Below are positions 20,541 through 32,339 of a stretch of 64,000 bases of DNA, piece after piece. Under the pieces are notes generated by a model. That model was not told the origin of the DNA and did no database searches. It saw only the letters and a program-made list of their open reading frames with translations. The stretch comes from Ephemerocybe angulata. Lineage: Eukaryota; Basidiomycota; Agaricomycetes; Agaricales; Psathyrellaceae. Each line of letters opens with the position of its first letter. Position 1 is the first letter of the stretch. The stretch spans positions 3,648,596 to 3,712,595 of the forward strand of contig JAACJK010000001.1 of the NCBI GenBank assembly GCA_013368325.1, given 5' to 3'. The position numbers and the translations under genes are program-made.

Positions 20541-20820
20541 AGAGGAAGACTGAGAGCGCGAGTTGGATGACTTCGCCGAGAGGATGTAGATCCAAGCAGG
20601 CCCCTCTTCCGTAACCGCAGTAAGTAGTTGGCCCATGCTTCCCAGTTTCAATTAATGGAAGCATCAATTCGAGTGTATTGACTCCACAATCGACGCACGG
20701 TGTTTTCGGAAGGAAAGGACGGGAAATTCGACAAAGGAGCGAGCAATACAGGGTGGGACCGTCGTGTGCACAACAGTAGTGGAGAACAGCGGGTAGATGG
20801 ATTAAATAGATAGGACGATG

Positions 20821-21255
20821 TCACGAGATACTGGCAGGCTGATATTCGTCCTTAGTGGCTGGCCTTCTGGTGAATCTTCCACTAGCGTTGCAAAAGAGAA
20901 GATCAAAGTCAATATGTGTGGATGACTGCAATGTGGAACCCACCTTTTCCGCGTCGGTGAACACCCTGTCGCAGATCTTGCACACCTGTGGGAGAAATTG
21001 GCCTCTGCGTTCAACGCGATCACTGAGTTCACTAATGAGTTCGCGGGTCGCGAGGCTGGAAAGGAGATCCCTGCGTTCCATTATCTCATCAACGTCGCGA
21101 GCACCAAACTGTGTATAGTGACCGAGACACATGTCATATTAGCCCATTACTTCTCACCGCGACGACGGTAAGCATATACGTGCCTCGTGTTGAGCGTTGG
21201 CAAATAGGCACAAAGAGGTAAAAGCAGCAAGTAGGGTGAAAACTTGGAGGCGCAT
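20821..21255 (-). CDS. Small secreted protein family, copy B (doubtful)
   Basis: Minus strand. An ATG at 21255 opens a signal peptide, MRLQVFTLLAAFTSLCLF-ANAQ, about 80 bases after a TATA-like CCTATAAAAG (near 21337). A second block (about 21092 downwards) carries the family core: ARDVDEIMERRDLLSSL, TRELISELSDRVERRG and CKICDRVF. An intron of about 70-130 bases must join them, but the only good acceptor (before TTTGGTGCTCGC at about 21107) does not match the phase of any donor I can find. A further GTGGGT..CTAG intron may interrupt the tail. The gene may be spliced in a way I cannot resolve, or recently inactivated. Function unknown, presumably secreted like its siblings. Confidence 0.55.
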
Positions 21256-21339
21256 GGTGCGTCAGTCTAGTGGGAGGTGTATTGGATGTGAGTGTTTTTG
21301 TCGGATGGTAGGTCTCGCGCATGTTTTCCGCACTTTTAT

Positions 21340-22035
21340 AGGCATTTAGAGGCCGCTGATTGGAGCGCTGTGGTGCGTGTAACTGTCACACAGCCAGCTG
21401 GGAGGTGAGCACACTGATCGATCCTGTGGGAAACGGTGCATACATAAGGGTATATCTGGCGGCTTTCGAAATTGCATCAATACCACAGAATCGGCCTTCA
21501 AGGGTGTTTCCCTGCCAAATTTAATTACACCCGTATGCCCTGGAGGGGAGGCGGAGTTACTGAAGCTGGGCAACTGATATACGACCCTGAGCGTCTCGTC
21601 GGCCGCCTACTCAGACCTCTTTCCCCCTGATATGCTAAAGTTGTTGACTTCCTTTATAATTACTCTTTGGGCCGGTGGCCATTACTGGTCCCTTCTTCAG
21701 AATATAAACAAGGCAATGGGCCAGGCATGGCACGTACAGTCTCCACAGTGTGACCTTGACAGTAAGTATTAAATAAGCCTTTCAAGCCGAAAGTTGCCGA
21801 TCGCACTGACACAAACCTCGGCCCTTCGGGAAGGCTGAGGGAGGGTACTTTAGTCCAATTGAATAGCATCAATCGCACCCGAACTCACTTGAGGACCAAG
21901 TCCATGTGTATCATACCGGCGTGTTCTCATGACGCCCAGCATCGGGTATCTCGGTGTATGGGCTAGCGGCCTCTCGTTGTGTTTCTTGCCTGCGACGCCC
22001 AGCATCGAGTATCTCGGTGTACGGGCTAGCAGGGA
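21340..22035. other. Intergenic, with a short direct repeat
   Basis: No gene supported. At 21930-22030 the phrase ACGCCCAGCATCGGGTATCT and its continuation to GGGCTAGC occur twice, about 64 bases apart (near 21930 and 21994). Confidence 0.4.
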
Positions 22036-22490
22036 ATACGAGAAGTCAAGGCTTCCGAGTATTTGGGCGAAGCTGAATTCATTTCAATAAGATACTACGT
22101 GTATACTTGGTAGCACTTTGATTGAACAAAAATGGAAATTGGGTATGAGTGCAGGATCCTAGTGCAACACCCGGCGCCTCTGAGGACGCTAACCAATATG
22201 GCGACCTTGCGGCATAATGGCGAGTATTATTGGCGGGGCCTTCGTACAACGGTGAAGACACATATATGGTGGTCAAACTGCATTATTTGGAATCAGTGAA
22301 AAGTCCTTTTCTCCCTGGAATATATTACGGATTGTATAGCTTACATCGTCAGGGCTGAATTTCTTTTTGCAACGATCGCAAGTTTTGTCAAGTGGAAGTC
22401 CCCGGCGATCTAGTCGCACTGATAACTCTTCAATGAGCTCCCGGGTACTGAGACCATCCAGCATCTCCCGCTGCTCCAGGAAGTATTCAA
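22036..22490. repeat. Segmental duplication, copy 2
   Basis: Matches 20052-20500 over both downstream flank and coding part; see that entry. Confidence 0.75.
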
Positions 22491-22673
22491 TGTCGCGTGC
22501 CTCGAGCTCCTGTCGGTTCAAAATTCGGGGCAGCCGAGACCAGATTAGCATCATTCCCCTAGTCTCCTCTAGTGCATCATATAGAAATGACATACGTCAT
22601 AGCGGTTGGCATTAGAGAATGAGGTTAATACCGCTACAGTAAGAGCAGTGAGGGTAAAGAGGGAGAGACGCAT
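22273..22673 (-). CDS. Small secreted protein family, copy C (intact)
   Basis: Predicted 104-aa protein from two minus-strand exons, 22596-22673 and 22273-22509, joined by an 86-base phase-0 intron (GTATGT..GACAG). Exon 1 is almost exactly a signal peptide, MRLSLFTLTALTVAVLTS-FSNA, so the product should enter the secretory pathway. The mature part begins near ELEARDIEYFLEQ and continues LSTRELIEELSVRLDRRG, both predicted helical, then CDRCKKKF, a Cys-x2-Cys pair, and ends GEKDFSLIPNNAV. A GGTATAAGAA element lies about 70 bases before the ATG. The family is not recognised; it looks like a small secreted, effector-like or extracellular protein. The identical intron position in copy D supports the model strongly. 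Confidence 0.82.
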
Positions 22674-22679
22674 TCTAGT

Positions 22680-23385
22680 GATGTCTGGGCTTAGGGAGAT
22701 GTGTGGATACGGATTCCACTTGTTTGCACCCGAACCATTCTTATACCACAACTTGCATTACATTACGAATCATATACAGTCGCATTCGGCCGCCACGGGG
22801 TCGGATGCGAGTGTGCTGATTTCCGAATCCGTGCAAAACCATCCCATATGTCTAGGTGCTACAAAACACCACTCCCACGCTTACCAAATTGGCTAGAGTC
22901 CGTTGTCGCAGCGCAATGAACGGGGTTCGGACTCCGAAATGTAGCGGGCATCACGGTCGTCAGATTCGATACAGCGCTGAGGGGCGACACAGGTCCCAAC
23001 ATCAAATAACTTTACCCCGGATAGTTTATACACCCTATGGCAATCAAGGAGGAAATTTATTGGGCTCAGCACTTCATTTCCATGCAGTTACATACTTCAA
23101 TTACTTGCCGACGGAGAGCGCATTTCGCCCAGCGCCGACTTTGCTGATGGTCAGTGCTTTCAAAAATCCCAGGCCCTACGGCGTTTTCGATTAGTGTTGG
23201 AGTTGTTCAGTTAGCAGAATCTGAAGATAACTTCAACTCACCGAGATATGAATTTGGATGCAAAGCCATTGGAATTGAGAGCGATGTAGACCTCTCGACC
23301 GGTTACGGATAACATTATAACGGGGGAAAAAGAGGTTTCCGAGTCCAAACTCAGATGAGGCCTCACGACCGAGTCCGCTGTCCCC
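22680..23385. other. Promoter side of copy C and unassigned spacer
   Basis: 22735-22750 holds the TATA-like element of copy C (minus strand). The rest, to 23385, has no gene or repeat I recognise. Confidence 0.4.
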
Positions 23386-23389
23386 GCGC

Positions 23390-23480
23390 AGGGCCTCAAG
23401 AACCTGGAGCACTTTCAACTCCACAAAACCTCGTGTTGTAAGGCACAGTGCACCCTCTGTGCATCCGAGGTCGACTTATA
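23390..23480 (+). pseudogene. RQSARL-family fragment (zinc-finger part)
   Basis: 23395-23478 aligns base by base with 19584-19675 of gene A and translates to LKNLEHFQLH..., then CTLCASEVDL before a stop. The block GCACCCTCTGTGCATCCGAG is shared exactly. The downstream finger histidines, the N-terminal exons and the promoter are absent. A decayed duplicate fragment, lying between two secreted-protein genes. Confidence 0.75.
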
Positions 23481-23926
23481 GCTAGGTGCCTCTTTAGCCA
23501 TATCCGTTCCAGGGAAAATCCCAGAGAACGGGAGCCACTCTTAGACTTACGTGTGCTGTGTTGCTGGGGGTGGGTAGATCTCGCAAGGGAATCGGTAGTC
23601 GGCCGCTCACCAATCTCACCGTCAAAGAAGATGTCCATTATCGCTATCGTGCAAAAGTCTCCGCACCTCAAGCACGTCAACGCGTCCAAGATACCTTACA
23701 CACAACACACGACCATCCCTCGTTTTTCCCCCTTCATTCTGCTCATCAAATTATCTCATTCGTCCCCGGTGTATTATGTCTAGCTCGAGGAGCGATTGAG
23801 GGCGGAGGTCCGAGCCCCCTTGCACCCAGACGCAACGTCGTCCCTTCATCACCCGTGTCGGCCATTAACCATAATTTTGATACCGGAACATCCTTTTATA
23901 TGGGCGTCGTACTGTATGCTCTGGAA
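23481..23926. other. No supported gene
   Basis: Possibly further decayed sequence from the RQSARL fragment (CGTCAACGCGTCCAAG at about 23677 resembles gene A near 19777), but stops interrupt every frame. Confidence 0.35.
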
Positions 23927-24293
23927 TCAGTGAAAAGCCCCCGCCTGGAACATGTCAAGAATTGTATAGCGTACGTCGTCATATGTGAAGATGCGACTGC
24001 ATTTTTCGCAGTGCTTCTCAAATTTAAGTCCACGGCGTTCCAGTCGCCCTGATAATTCTTCAACCAGCTCCCGGGTACTGAAAGCATCCAGTATCTCCCG
24101 CTGCCCCAGAAAGTATTCTATGTCGCGTGCCTCGAGATCCTGTTCATTCAGACGGGGCGTTTGATATGAGGTTAATACCATTCCTCCACGAGCATCGTAT
24201 ATAGAAACCCCATACGTTGTTGGAGTGGGCATCGGCCATTGAGGCTAAGAGCCCTACCATGAGGGCAGTAAGGGTAAAGAGCAAGAAACGCAT
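23927..24293 (-). CDS. Small secreted protein family, copy D
   Basis: Predicted 96-aa minus-strand protein from exons 24216-24293 and 23927-24139 with a 76-base phase-0 intron (GTATGG..GAACAG) at the same place as in copy C. Exon 1 encodes the signal peptide MRFLLFTLTALMVGLLAS-MADA. The mature part reads DLEARDIEYFLGQREIL, then TRELVEELSGRLERRG and CEKCSRIF with the conserved Cys-x2-Cys. Compared with copy C, a net 4-base deletion near the 3' end shifts the frame, so the tail ends AGAFH instead of the SLIPNN tail, although the DNA for that tail is still visible downstream. It may still be functional. GGTATAAGAAC lies about 70 bases upstream. Function unknown. Confidence 0.78.
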
Positions 24294-27180
24294 TCTGGTG
24301 ATGTACCGGTTTGGGTATATGGAACCACTGGGATATCGTTACCTTTGCTCCCGCCTGAGCCGTTCTTATACCAAAAATTATGTGTTTACAAGAAATACGT
24401 AATTGGTCAACTGGCTCGGCCATAATACCGTATGTTGCTTTGCGAGCCGCATGGATACGTGAGTGTGATAGGCGGGTCCCCGCCATACCCTAATTGCTGT
24501 TGCGTACATAGTGTTAGCAAATCAGTACGTGTGAGTACAACGGCAACAGGGGTTGAAGTCTTCTCTGACAGTTCCGAGGGGACGCGATGAGGAGAGGCAT
24601 CCCGTGCGGCGAGATGTATGTTTAATTAAGTTTCGCTAAAGGAGGAGAGCACTCTGACACTATGTATCGCACAAATAACGTGGGGAGTAGACCTCGCAGG
24701 GAAGGTACTCGATTGTCTTCCACCAATCGCTCGTTCGGAAGCGTGTGCGTTACCGCTTTTGTGCAAAGTCTCCATGTCTTGAGCGCACTTCCACGCACAA
24801 ACAACATTTGGACAACACACGCTGAAACAGCACCGGCTCCCGACAGAAAGAACACGGAAATGCCACACACATGTCTTGTAGAAGTCTGAAGGGGTGAGCA
24901 CGAGCTGATATTCATATTTAGACACTCCGGGACGGCGACAAACCGAGGTCCTACCTAAATACCGCGAAGCTTCTCGATCGCGGAAGGGAGAACCTCGTCT
25001 TACCGAGCCGAGATCACCGTGGTTACAGGTTTCGTGGAATGGGGCTTAGCTCGGCTTCCGCTACTCAGGAGCACAAGAAAGAGGTAAAGGGGGACTGGCG
25101 AAGCATCTGCGAACATCTCCCATTCAGATGTGGGGAACGAAAGTCAAGGATGGCGGAGCGGAGAGTCGAAGAGCGACGGTTCGACGCGAGAAGAGGAGAA
25201 TAAGAAACTCCTGATTAGTGCTGCGGTACAACTGATAACCTATTTCTCGGCTATCTAGATCACAGATGCTGCGCGAGCGAGTGTGGATGCAGTCAGCGGA
25301 CAGTGAACGGCTCTTTGCCAAAGGAATGAGCGTTCGGCGATGCGGGTACCCAGTTCGCAAGAAAACCTAGCCAATGGTGGTGTAGTTCGACAGGTGTATA
25401 ACTGGAGTCGTTGCTGTCGACCTGATTCGAAACAGAGCCAGACCGAGTGACCCAACTTCCAAGATGCACGACGGAACAACCAATCGAGGAGAAGCGCGTT
25501 GTCGGGCGAGCCAGAGCCAGCCAACTTGTGTCTGTCAAACAATCGTCTATTCGCCCTCCACCGCTGCGCGACTCAAGATGTAAACCACACTCAATCCAGC
25601 GAAAGCATAATCAAACGCTACCTTGGGGGACAATGTACCTAACCCGACATGCCTGTCACTCCAGTTTGCACCGTTGACTGCTGCTTGATTCACATAACGT
25701 CCAGGTTAACCCAAGCATCACTCGAAAGAGTTCCTCGTAAAATGGCGAACAACTGGAGACGGAATCTGAGCGTTGAGTTACGTGAAGGATCGAATAGGTC
25801 ATCAGGAACCGAGGTTGCGTTCCTCAACACCCGGCTACTTACATTCGGACGAGACATACGCAGTCCAGCCCCGGTCTCGTCGCCCACATCCCCATAGTCT
25901 CCGCATGTTCGTGCTACCGCGCTCGGCGTGCCCAAGCATATCTCATCGCCCGCATAGTCCCAGCTGCCTGAGGGAGCGACTGACGGCGGAAGGGTTCTAC
26001 AGCGGCACATCGGTGAGCGGGAAAGGATATAGGGTCGGCCGGGAAGTCGGCGGTGGAAGGGTGGAATAGGTCGAGCGATTCGACAAGGACTCGGAGCAGA
26101 AGTTGGGGCAGATGGTGGTCCACCACTGGCGAACGAGGAAGGGGGAACAGAGGTGTAGACCTATATGAGGGGTACCTTGCTTGGGCCATCAGCAGCGCCA
26201 TACGCACCATCCGCAGTTGTACCTCGTGGATCTAGATCGTACCTGGCCCGTAAGCGCCGACATGGCGAGACGCACGGTCGACGTGGAGCGCACCAGGTTC
26301 GGGAGGATCATGAGCATTCACTCATGCACACTTGAGCACGTACCGAATGCCTCTCTAACGTCCTCCAACCATACGACGACGAGGGTGAGGTCTTTCTTTC
26401 ACGTACCAGACAGCAGTGTTGCCCTGATCCATGCTTGCCCGCGCCATCTCCAAGACCTGCCGCTGGGCCTTCCTTCCAGCCATCGACGTCCGTGGTGGTG
26501 TGTTGGGTGCAACACCCTGCGCACCGGGTGACAGTTCGTCCAGGAGGTCAGATACTATTTGCAGGCACTGCTTATTCGTCTCCAAAGCGGAGGGCCGAGC
26601 GCTGAGGAGGAAGTGGATGACGATGGTGGAAGTCGGGAGAGCGACCTGCTCCCGACCTGAGGCGACGACCCGCTTCATCACCGGTGTCCGGCTGTCCTCC
26701 GGCTCCGATCCCTGTGATGCGATCCCACCGGGATAGGGGCTTCCGTGTTTGCCTTCAACAACGCCCTTCAAGTTGTGGCTCTTTTGCACTCAGGCTTAGA
26801 TTCTCACATATCATTTGCGTCGTAAGGTGGTCCGGTACCAGTCGAATTACGACGTCACTCACGGATCTTACCAAGCCCCAGAAACGAACCTCGCCGCGAC
26901 GGTCGCGCTTGCCAGACCATACCTCGTTCGTAGAGCAATAGCTTACAGTAGTCAGTCTCACAATTGGTGCGCGTCAGGAGTACTGACGCCATTATGCTTA
27001 GCTCAAGTTCAGCTCACAACTCACTCAGTATACGCCTCCAAAGGCCTCAGGCTCGTGTGCGCACTCGGCGAAAACTTCGCGCACAGCTCAAGGCTCACTT
27101 ATTTCAGGTTCAACTTAAGCTCATCTATCATCTCAAACTCATCTCGCAGCTCACGCTCATCCCAAGGCTCAAGCTCAAAG
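24294..27180. other. Long stretch without a supported gene
   Basis: I read both strands and found only short frames without recognised motifs. Parts (25880-26150, 26940-27180) resemble words in the other repeat zones, for example runs of CTCAAGCTCA-like sequence at 27000-27180 like those at 17080-17480. Some frames of 80-140 codons (such as minus strand 26789 to 26355) are open but have no sign of being genes. Confidence 0.35.
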
Positions 27181-28790
27181 TAATACAACTGTGAGTCGGA
27201 CCTCACATCCGGAGTGGCGAGTAGCCAACCTCTGGGCATCTCCGTCAGACGCAGGTACAGGCCAAGAATATACATGCACTAGCACTAGACGTCAGCGTAA
27301 ATGGACTTTAAAATGAAACTGAGAGAGCCATCATCAGTGGAAAACGCCTTGTAAGAGAATCATCAGTGTCGATAGCCACATACTATGTAGTCCAAAGTCA
27401 GGTCGAAGAAGGAGAGAAGGAGAGATAGCAAAGGGGAGATAGAGGGTATACTAAAGCGTCGACCCACAAAAAGAGTGGCTTAAATAGCCGGCCCATGAAC
27501 GAAAGAAAGAAAGGGCCAAAGCTCACTCCCACCGAGACCATCCCCTTAGAAGCGGCGAACCCCTAACCCTCCTCACGTCTCCCCTCCCTAACCGTCACCA
27601 CGTGGCTTCCCTTTTCCTGCAGAAATGCTGCCGATTTGGTGAATCAAAAGTGGGCGTTCGGTTGGCGATCTTTAATTCATGGAACATACCTCAAAAATCT
27701 CTCGGAAGGAGGGGAAGAGGATGGGTAGAGGATGGATGTGGGTCAGGACAAGAGCGATAAGGTCAGTCGTCGGCCGCGTATCCGAACCTTACTGAGCTCG
27801 GCTCCAAATGGTGATACGATCTCGTTTGGCTGAACGCCAACGTCGACTCCGAGCGCCATCGAGCTGCTACCGCCTGAGCACCCACGATACCATTTTGTGG
27901 GTATCGGAATAATCAGGCCCTCTAGATATATGAGTTTATGATATCAGTAGATCCCCTGCTAGCACCGTCAGTTAACTCAAGTCGAGTGGCGTCAGCGGGC
28001 TTTTGGTTGATGATGGCGAGCTCACTTGCATTTTTCGATCACACTGATTTAGGTTCAACCGCACCGTAGAATAATTGAACTTTGCGCTCACAACCGCCTG
28101 TGCAATTGAAAAGGAGTGGGTTAGCACTTACGCTTAGGATCTCATAATACCTCAGACGAACTCGCATCTCAAAGTCGGGCGGGCTCAAAGTCAAGATGAT
28201 CTTAGGTAACATATATCCTTCGGAGTCCGGGACTGACCGACTGATATCAAGCACTCACATCCCAAATGGTGTTACCAACCTCGGGGCATCTGCGTCAGAA
28301 TATGGACTGAAATGTTTCCTAGAGTCAAGTATCACCGTGAGTGAGTACTGAAGTAATACTCGCATCGATCCCCGAAACTAAAATGTAACTTCTGGAACGA
28401 GCATTATTAGCTACGGCTCTACAAGCAAGGGCAGACATACCAGATGAGGATCAGGTAGAGAAGAGTGGTCATAGAACAAAGGGAGAGAGAGCGGGAAAGA
28501 GTACATAGATTAGATGAGCTACGCTACTCTAATGCACCATCCAACTTCACAGCAATGGCAACAGTGGCCGGTCCAACATGAAACGGAAGAAAGGGCGCGA
28601 GGGCAAATTGAAGAGGAACCTTCGGTTTATATGTCCCCTAATTTGAATTTCGCTGTGGCACAGGGGTATGACGACTTTAGACACGAGGCGCGGATTCACA
28701 TGGCGCACAGAATCCCGAGTCATATCTCACTGCTGCTCCTGCTGGAGAGGGTGCGTCATGCGCGGCTGCGAGAGAGATTTTAATCGCTTA
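27180..28790 (+). repeat. Two more copies of the hairpin repeat/upstream block
   Basis: 27200-27260 has one hairpin-repeat unit, with CTCCGTCAGACGCAG at 27240. It is followed by about 250 bases similar to 17800-18050 (GACGTCAGCG, then TCATCAGTGTCGAT, then AGCCACATAC). 28255-28700 repeats the same order with a broken hairpin (CTGCGTCAGAATATGG) and then GGGCGCGAGGGC and CGCTGTGGCAC, similar to 18035-18095. These blocks precede RQSARL gene B just as the 17.2-18.1 kb block precedes gene A. 27540-28250 has nothing assignable. Confidence 0.5.
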
Positions 28791-28926
28791 GGGAACATGT
28801 TTAGGGGCGGGAGTGCGGGCTGGGACCGAAACGTGTAGCTTCAGTCCCGAGCCATTTTCCTTTGTTCATCGCATCAAACTTGTGATATTTCAGAATTGGG
28901 GGGTCATTTCGCAACCGCTTATCGCA

Positions 28927-29039
28927 CACGTGTAGGGGTATACAGCAACGGACGAAATGGACCCACCCAAATTCGGACATGGTACCGTGAGACTTGAACA
29001 TTGGGTGGGAGGACTGAGGATCACAGGACGGGTATAAAA
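28927..29039 (+). promoter_or_regulatory. Promoter block of RQSARL gene B
   Basis: CACGTG at 28927-28932, CCCAAATTCGGACATGG (about 28967), TATAAAA at 29033-29039; ATG 46 bases downstream of the TATA box. The same arrangement lies before genes A and C. Confidence 0.6.
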
Positions 29040-29084
29040 GCAAATCCTTCGTCCAAACCGATAGCCTCTTTCTTTCACTCCCAG

Positions 29085-29945
29085 ATGTCGACGTCCCGTA
29101 CGCCCTTTACCCTAGCGTATCAACAATCCGCTCTCGAGATGTCCCCGTATGTTCCCTTCCAGCACTTCGGAGTAAGCCTTCCTATCCTCCACCGCAGTTC
29201 AAGTTCTGATACTGGTGCTAGTACCTTCCTTGGAACTTCTACCTAATGAAAAAGGCATTTGAGATCTTCGCACATTCTACGCACGAGTCTGGGCCCGAGG
29301 ACACCTCTACGCCTGCCGAGGATGGTGAAGCACCGGCCTTGGCTTCCACTCCCGTTATTACGCCTGTCGAGGCTATCGAAACACCCGCGACACCGACGCC
29401 TTCCGTGCCTATTACCCTCCCCCATCACCAACCCTCTCTCGAGATGTCCCCGTATACCCCCTTCCAATGCCGCAACGTAAGTATTCCTATTCTCCGCCGC
29501 AGTTCAAATTCTAATAATGGTTCTAGTACCTACCCAGGAACTTCTACCTGATGAAAAAGGGACTAGAGGTCTTCGGCCATCCGACGTCCAACTCAGCGCC
29601 TCCGGAACCCTCTACGCCTGTCGAGGCTACTGAAGCGCTGGCTTCGAGTTCCACTTTCGTTACACCTGGCAAGAGGACAGTTAAGTTTACCAAACGAACG
29701 GGTGTAGAGCCCGCTCTTAGCTCAAACAACCTGATCGAATCCTTACTTGGAGCCCCAAAGGTGCGTCTCTCTCTCTTCACAGGCTTTTTCTTTCATTCAT
29801 ACTCACTGACCAGTATGATATACTCCCTGTTTTACAGAAAAAGACTCGCACCGACAACCCAGCTCCCGGGAGGGGTCAACGCCAGAGTGCTCGCCTCGCC
29901 GCCCGCGCTGAAGCCGAACTCGCGCGCACTCACGTCAGGAGTTAG
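29085..29945 (+). CDS. RQSARL-family protein B with internal duplication
   Basis: Predicted 227-aa protein from exons 29085-29171, 29222-29476, 29527-29760 and 29838-29945, all phase 0, with introns of 50, 50 and 77 bases. A 312-base stretch is duplicated in tandem: LEMSPYVPFQ, an intron, YLPWNFYLMKKAFEIF (from about 29130) recurs as LEMSPYTPFQ, an intron, YLPRNFYLMKKGLEVF (from about 29442). Both copies keep the intron. The C-terminus matches the family: KRTVKF before the last intron, then KKTRTDN and GQRQSARLAARAEAE. The zinc-finger part of gene A is missing and the protein ends soon after the basic motif. Low-complexity Thr/Pro/Glu segments link the parts. A nuclear role is guessed from the basic motif only. 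Confidence 0.75.
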
Positions 29946-30430
29946 ATTTCAAAGCGCGATATTTTGATTAGACCAGCGACACTCCCGCAGGATAGTGAGG
30001 ACGGTATCTTGACATTACGCTTTTTACAAACCGTTTCATATACCTTTCTACTATTCATTTCGACCTCACTCCAGTATACTCTGTAGTTGTACCAAAATGC
30101 ATGTAACATACTCGCTCTTCAGTTTCCTTCCAGTCTAACTTTATATACGGGCTACTAAAGGATACATGTATGAGGTTGCACGTCCGCTTTTCGAGGTATG
30201 CATCACGGTCCTTCCAGAAAAGGAAGAGAAGCAGGCAAAGTCGAGGAAACTAATTGCAACGTTACGGAAACAACATTCGAAGAAAGCCAGCGTCAGATCG
30301 AAGCGCGGCAAGGATAACACAGCTATGGAGAGCAATCCAACCGCCCCATCACCCTTTAACCGGTGCGTCGAACCACTGCGGAACGAAACTGTTCGCAATT
30401 TCACCTATGACCTAATACCCGGCCGCTTTC
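29946..30430. other. 3' flank, no supported gene
   Basis: A plus-strand open frame at 30166-30477 (basic, Lys-rich start) has no known motif and runs into the repeat that starts near 30445, so I do not call it a gene. Confidence 0.35.
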
Positions 30431-30439
30431 ACGCTAGTT

Positions 30440-32230
30440 TTGCCGATGGAAATCGTCCCTACCATCCTAGATGCTGAGAGAGCATCTAGAACGGTGAGAG
30501 TCAATTACCCCGCCAAACGAAAGCGTGGGTGTAAGAGTGGCGGTACCAGAAACATCGAGGATCGTGGTAGCACGCAAGGAGGATAACACATAGGGCGTCA
30601 GTCGCATATCACTCTGCGATTGGAATTAAGAGAATCGAACTTCGAAGAGGACCGAACGTGACCCTAACCCATCGAGAAAGATGATGCAGTTATCGGGGTA
30701 TCCCAGTAATGCATGAGCTCCGAGACCGTCTACCGTACCTCCACCCATTCACTGGACGAATCAGAAGTCGCTATTACCGTTCGAAGCACTTCGAGATAGT
30801 GTTCGCCAAGGATGAACGAGTTCCAGATGTCCAAAGTCGCGGGTGGCGGGTTCATCTGACGAATCCTGGAGACACACCCAATGAGTAGGATTAAGGGAGA
30901 AAGCGATACGGCTGTATGCCCACACATTACAGCGCGTGAAGAGTAATCAACTGGACTGGTGTCCCTGAATGCACGACCTCAGACCGCGTCCATGTCACTT
31001 CCACCCACAATCGGTGCGCACGGAAGACGTTACTATCCAAAGCCTGGAAGCCGGAGCTCGGATGGTGACGAGAGAGCCGCGAGTCGGAACTACGCCGGCG
31101 GTGGATCCAGCGAACGAGTTGAGAGCATACGTATACCAAAATCTCAAAGTGGATGTGAGGCAATGAACGAGGAAGCGAACGAGCAGACATACAGGCTGGG
31201 TTGAACAACAGATGCGGCAACGCCAACTCGGGGCGTATCCGTCGTACCTCGCCTTGCAAAGTTTCAAGCAAGAGTACGATATACTCTCATCGATGGATCC
31301 GCCTCTGCTGCAAATCGGGCAAAGCCGCATACCGCCTGACCCGCAAAACGAGACCAAGGCGATAGACTGCGATCTTCATGAAACAGACCGCGGGCCTCCT
31401 CCCACCCTGCGGCCTAGCCCACTACCCGGCACAGAACACGGCCCACTACAGGGGAGAGACACCTGATGGTTTGTACTGAGAGGTGCGCATACTCCACACA
31501 GGGTTCAGCCTTCAGCCGAATCAAGGAAAGAGACGATCGAAGCGATATTGAGAGAAGCGATGATCAATCGTGTAGGTGCAGGAAGAGGGTCAGGCCTGGC
31601 ACGTTGAACGCCGAAGGCGGTGCGAGAAACGAAAGATGAAGGATCGATAGATCGATACTCACAGATCGTCAGTCCTCGATCCATTCGGGAGGCTGGAGAG
31701 GTTCATGGCGAGCATAGGGCCCCGTGCTATGAGAAGTATCGAACGTGTTGATGACCGCTAAGCACGATGTTGGGCGACATGCTCTGAAGGTCGCTCTTCA
31801 GCAAACGCCGCGCTTCTAAAGCAGGCAAATAGACGAGTGACGCACCATGGACTCGTCACAACGGACGACGATAAGGACGTGGTCGCACTATCCAATGCTA
31901 CCCTCCACACCGCTCATCCTCGTCGGAAGACCTGACTGTTCATCTCGCTCGCCATCGTCATCGATTGCGCGGATGGGACGTAGTTGTTGGGCTGGCGTGC
32001 CCCGTGTTGCTCAGGCTTGATGTGCATTGTTTCATGCATGAATTCATCGGCTATTAAAATCGTGAAAGGAGGAGGAGGCCAGGTATGGGGAGAGGACCGT
32101 GCACACCGATGTAGTGGTTCGAAGGGAGGAAGGATCTCTGTCCCTGCGGCATCACAGCTCGTCGGCCACCCTCGGAACACGGCGGTCGCAGCGGTGATGA
32201 GATCAGGTCAAGCCGGCTGAGCGATATCCA
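30440..32230. repeat. Decayed dispersed repeat, longest copy
   Basis: Begins ATCGTCCCTACCATCCTAG (30449), as at 11623. It includes GTAATGCATGAGCTCCGAG (30707, compare 15647), frames reading EVAITVRSTS (about 30765) and DVTIQSLEAGA (about 31030), GGCGGTGGATCCA (31096) and, at the end, CACGGCGGTCGCAGCGGTGA (about 32178). That last word also ends the interrupted copy around Gypsy-2 (about 47213). About 1.8 kb long, with many stops. I cannot assign it to a transposon class. Confidence 0.45.
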
Positions 32231-32339
32231 TGCTAGATTGAGGATTTTCAGTGCCAGTGTCGGGACCCAGAGACAATTATCCAACTAATTCTGGGTCCAA
32301 AGTGTACTGTATTCAGCGAGGCATGGCTCCCCTACCTCA

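Noticed and set aside
25255..26790. Several frames of 80-140 codons on both strands
   Set aside because: No ATG-supported start with coding bias, no motifs, and heavy overlap between strands.
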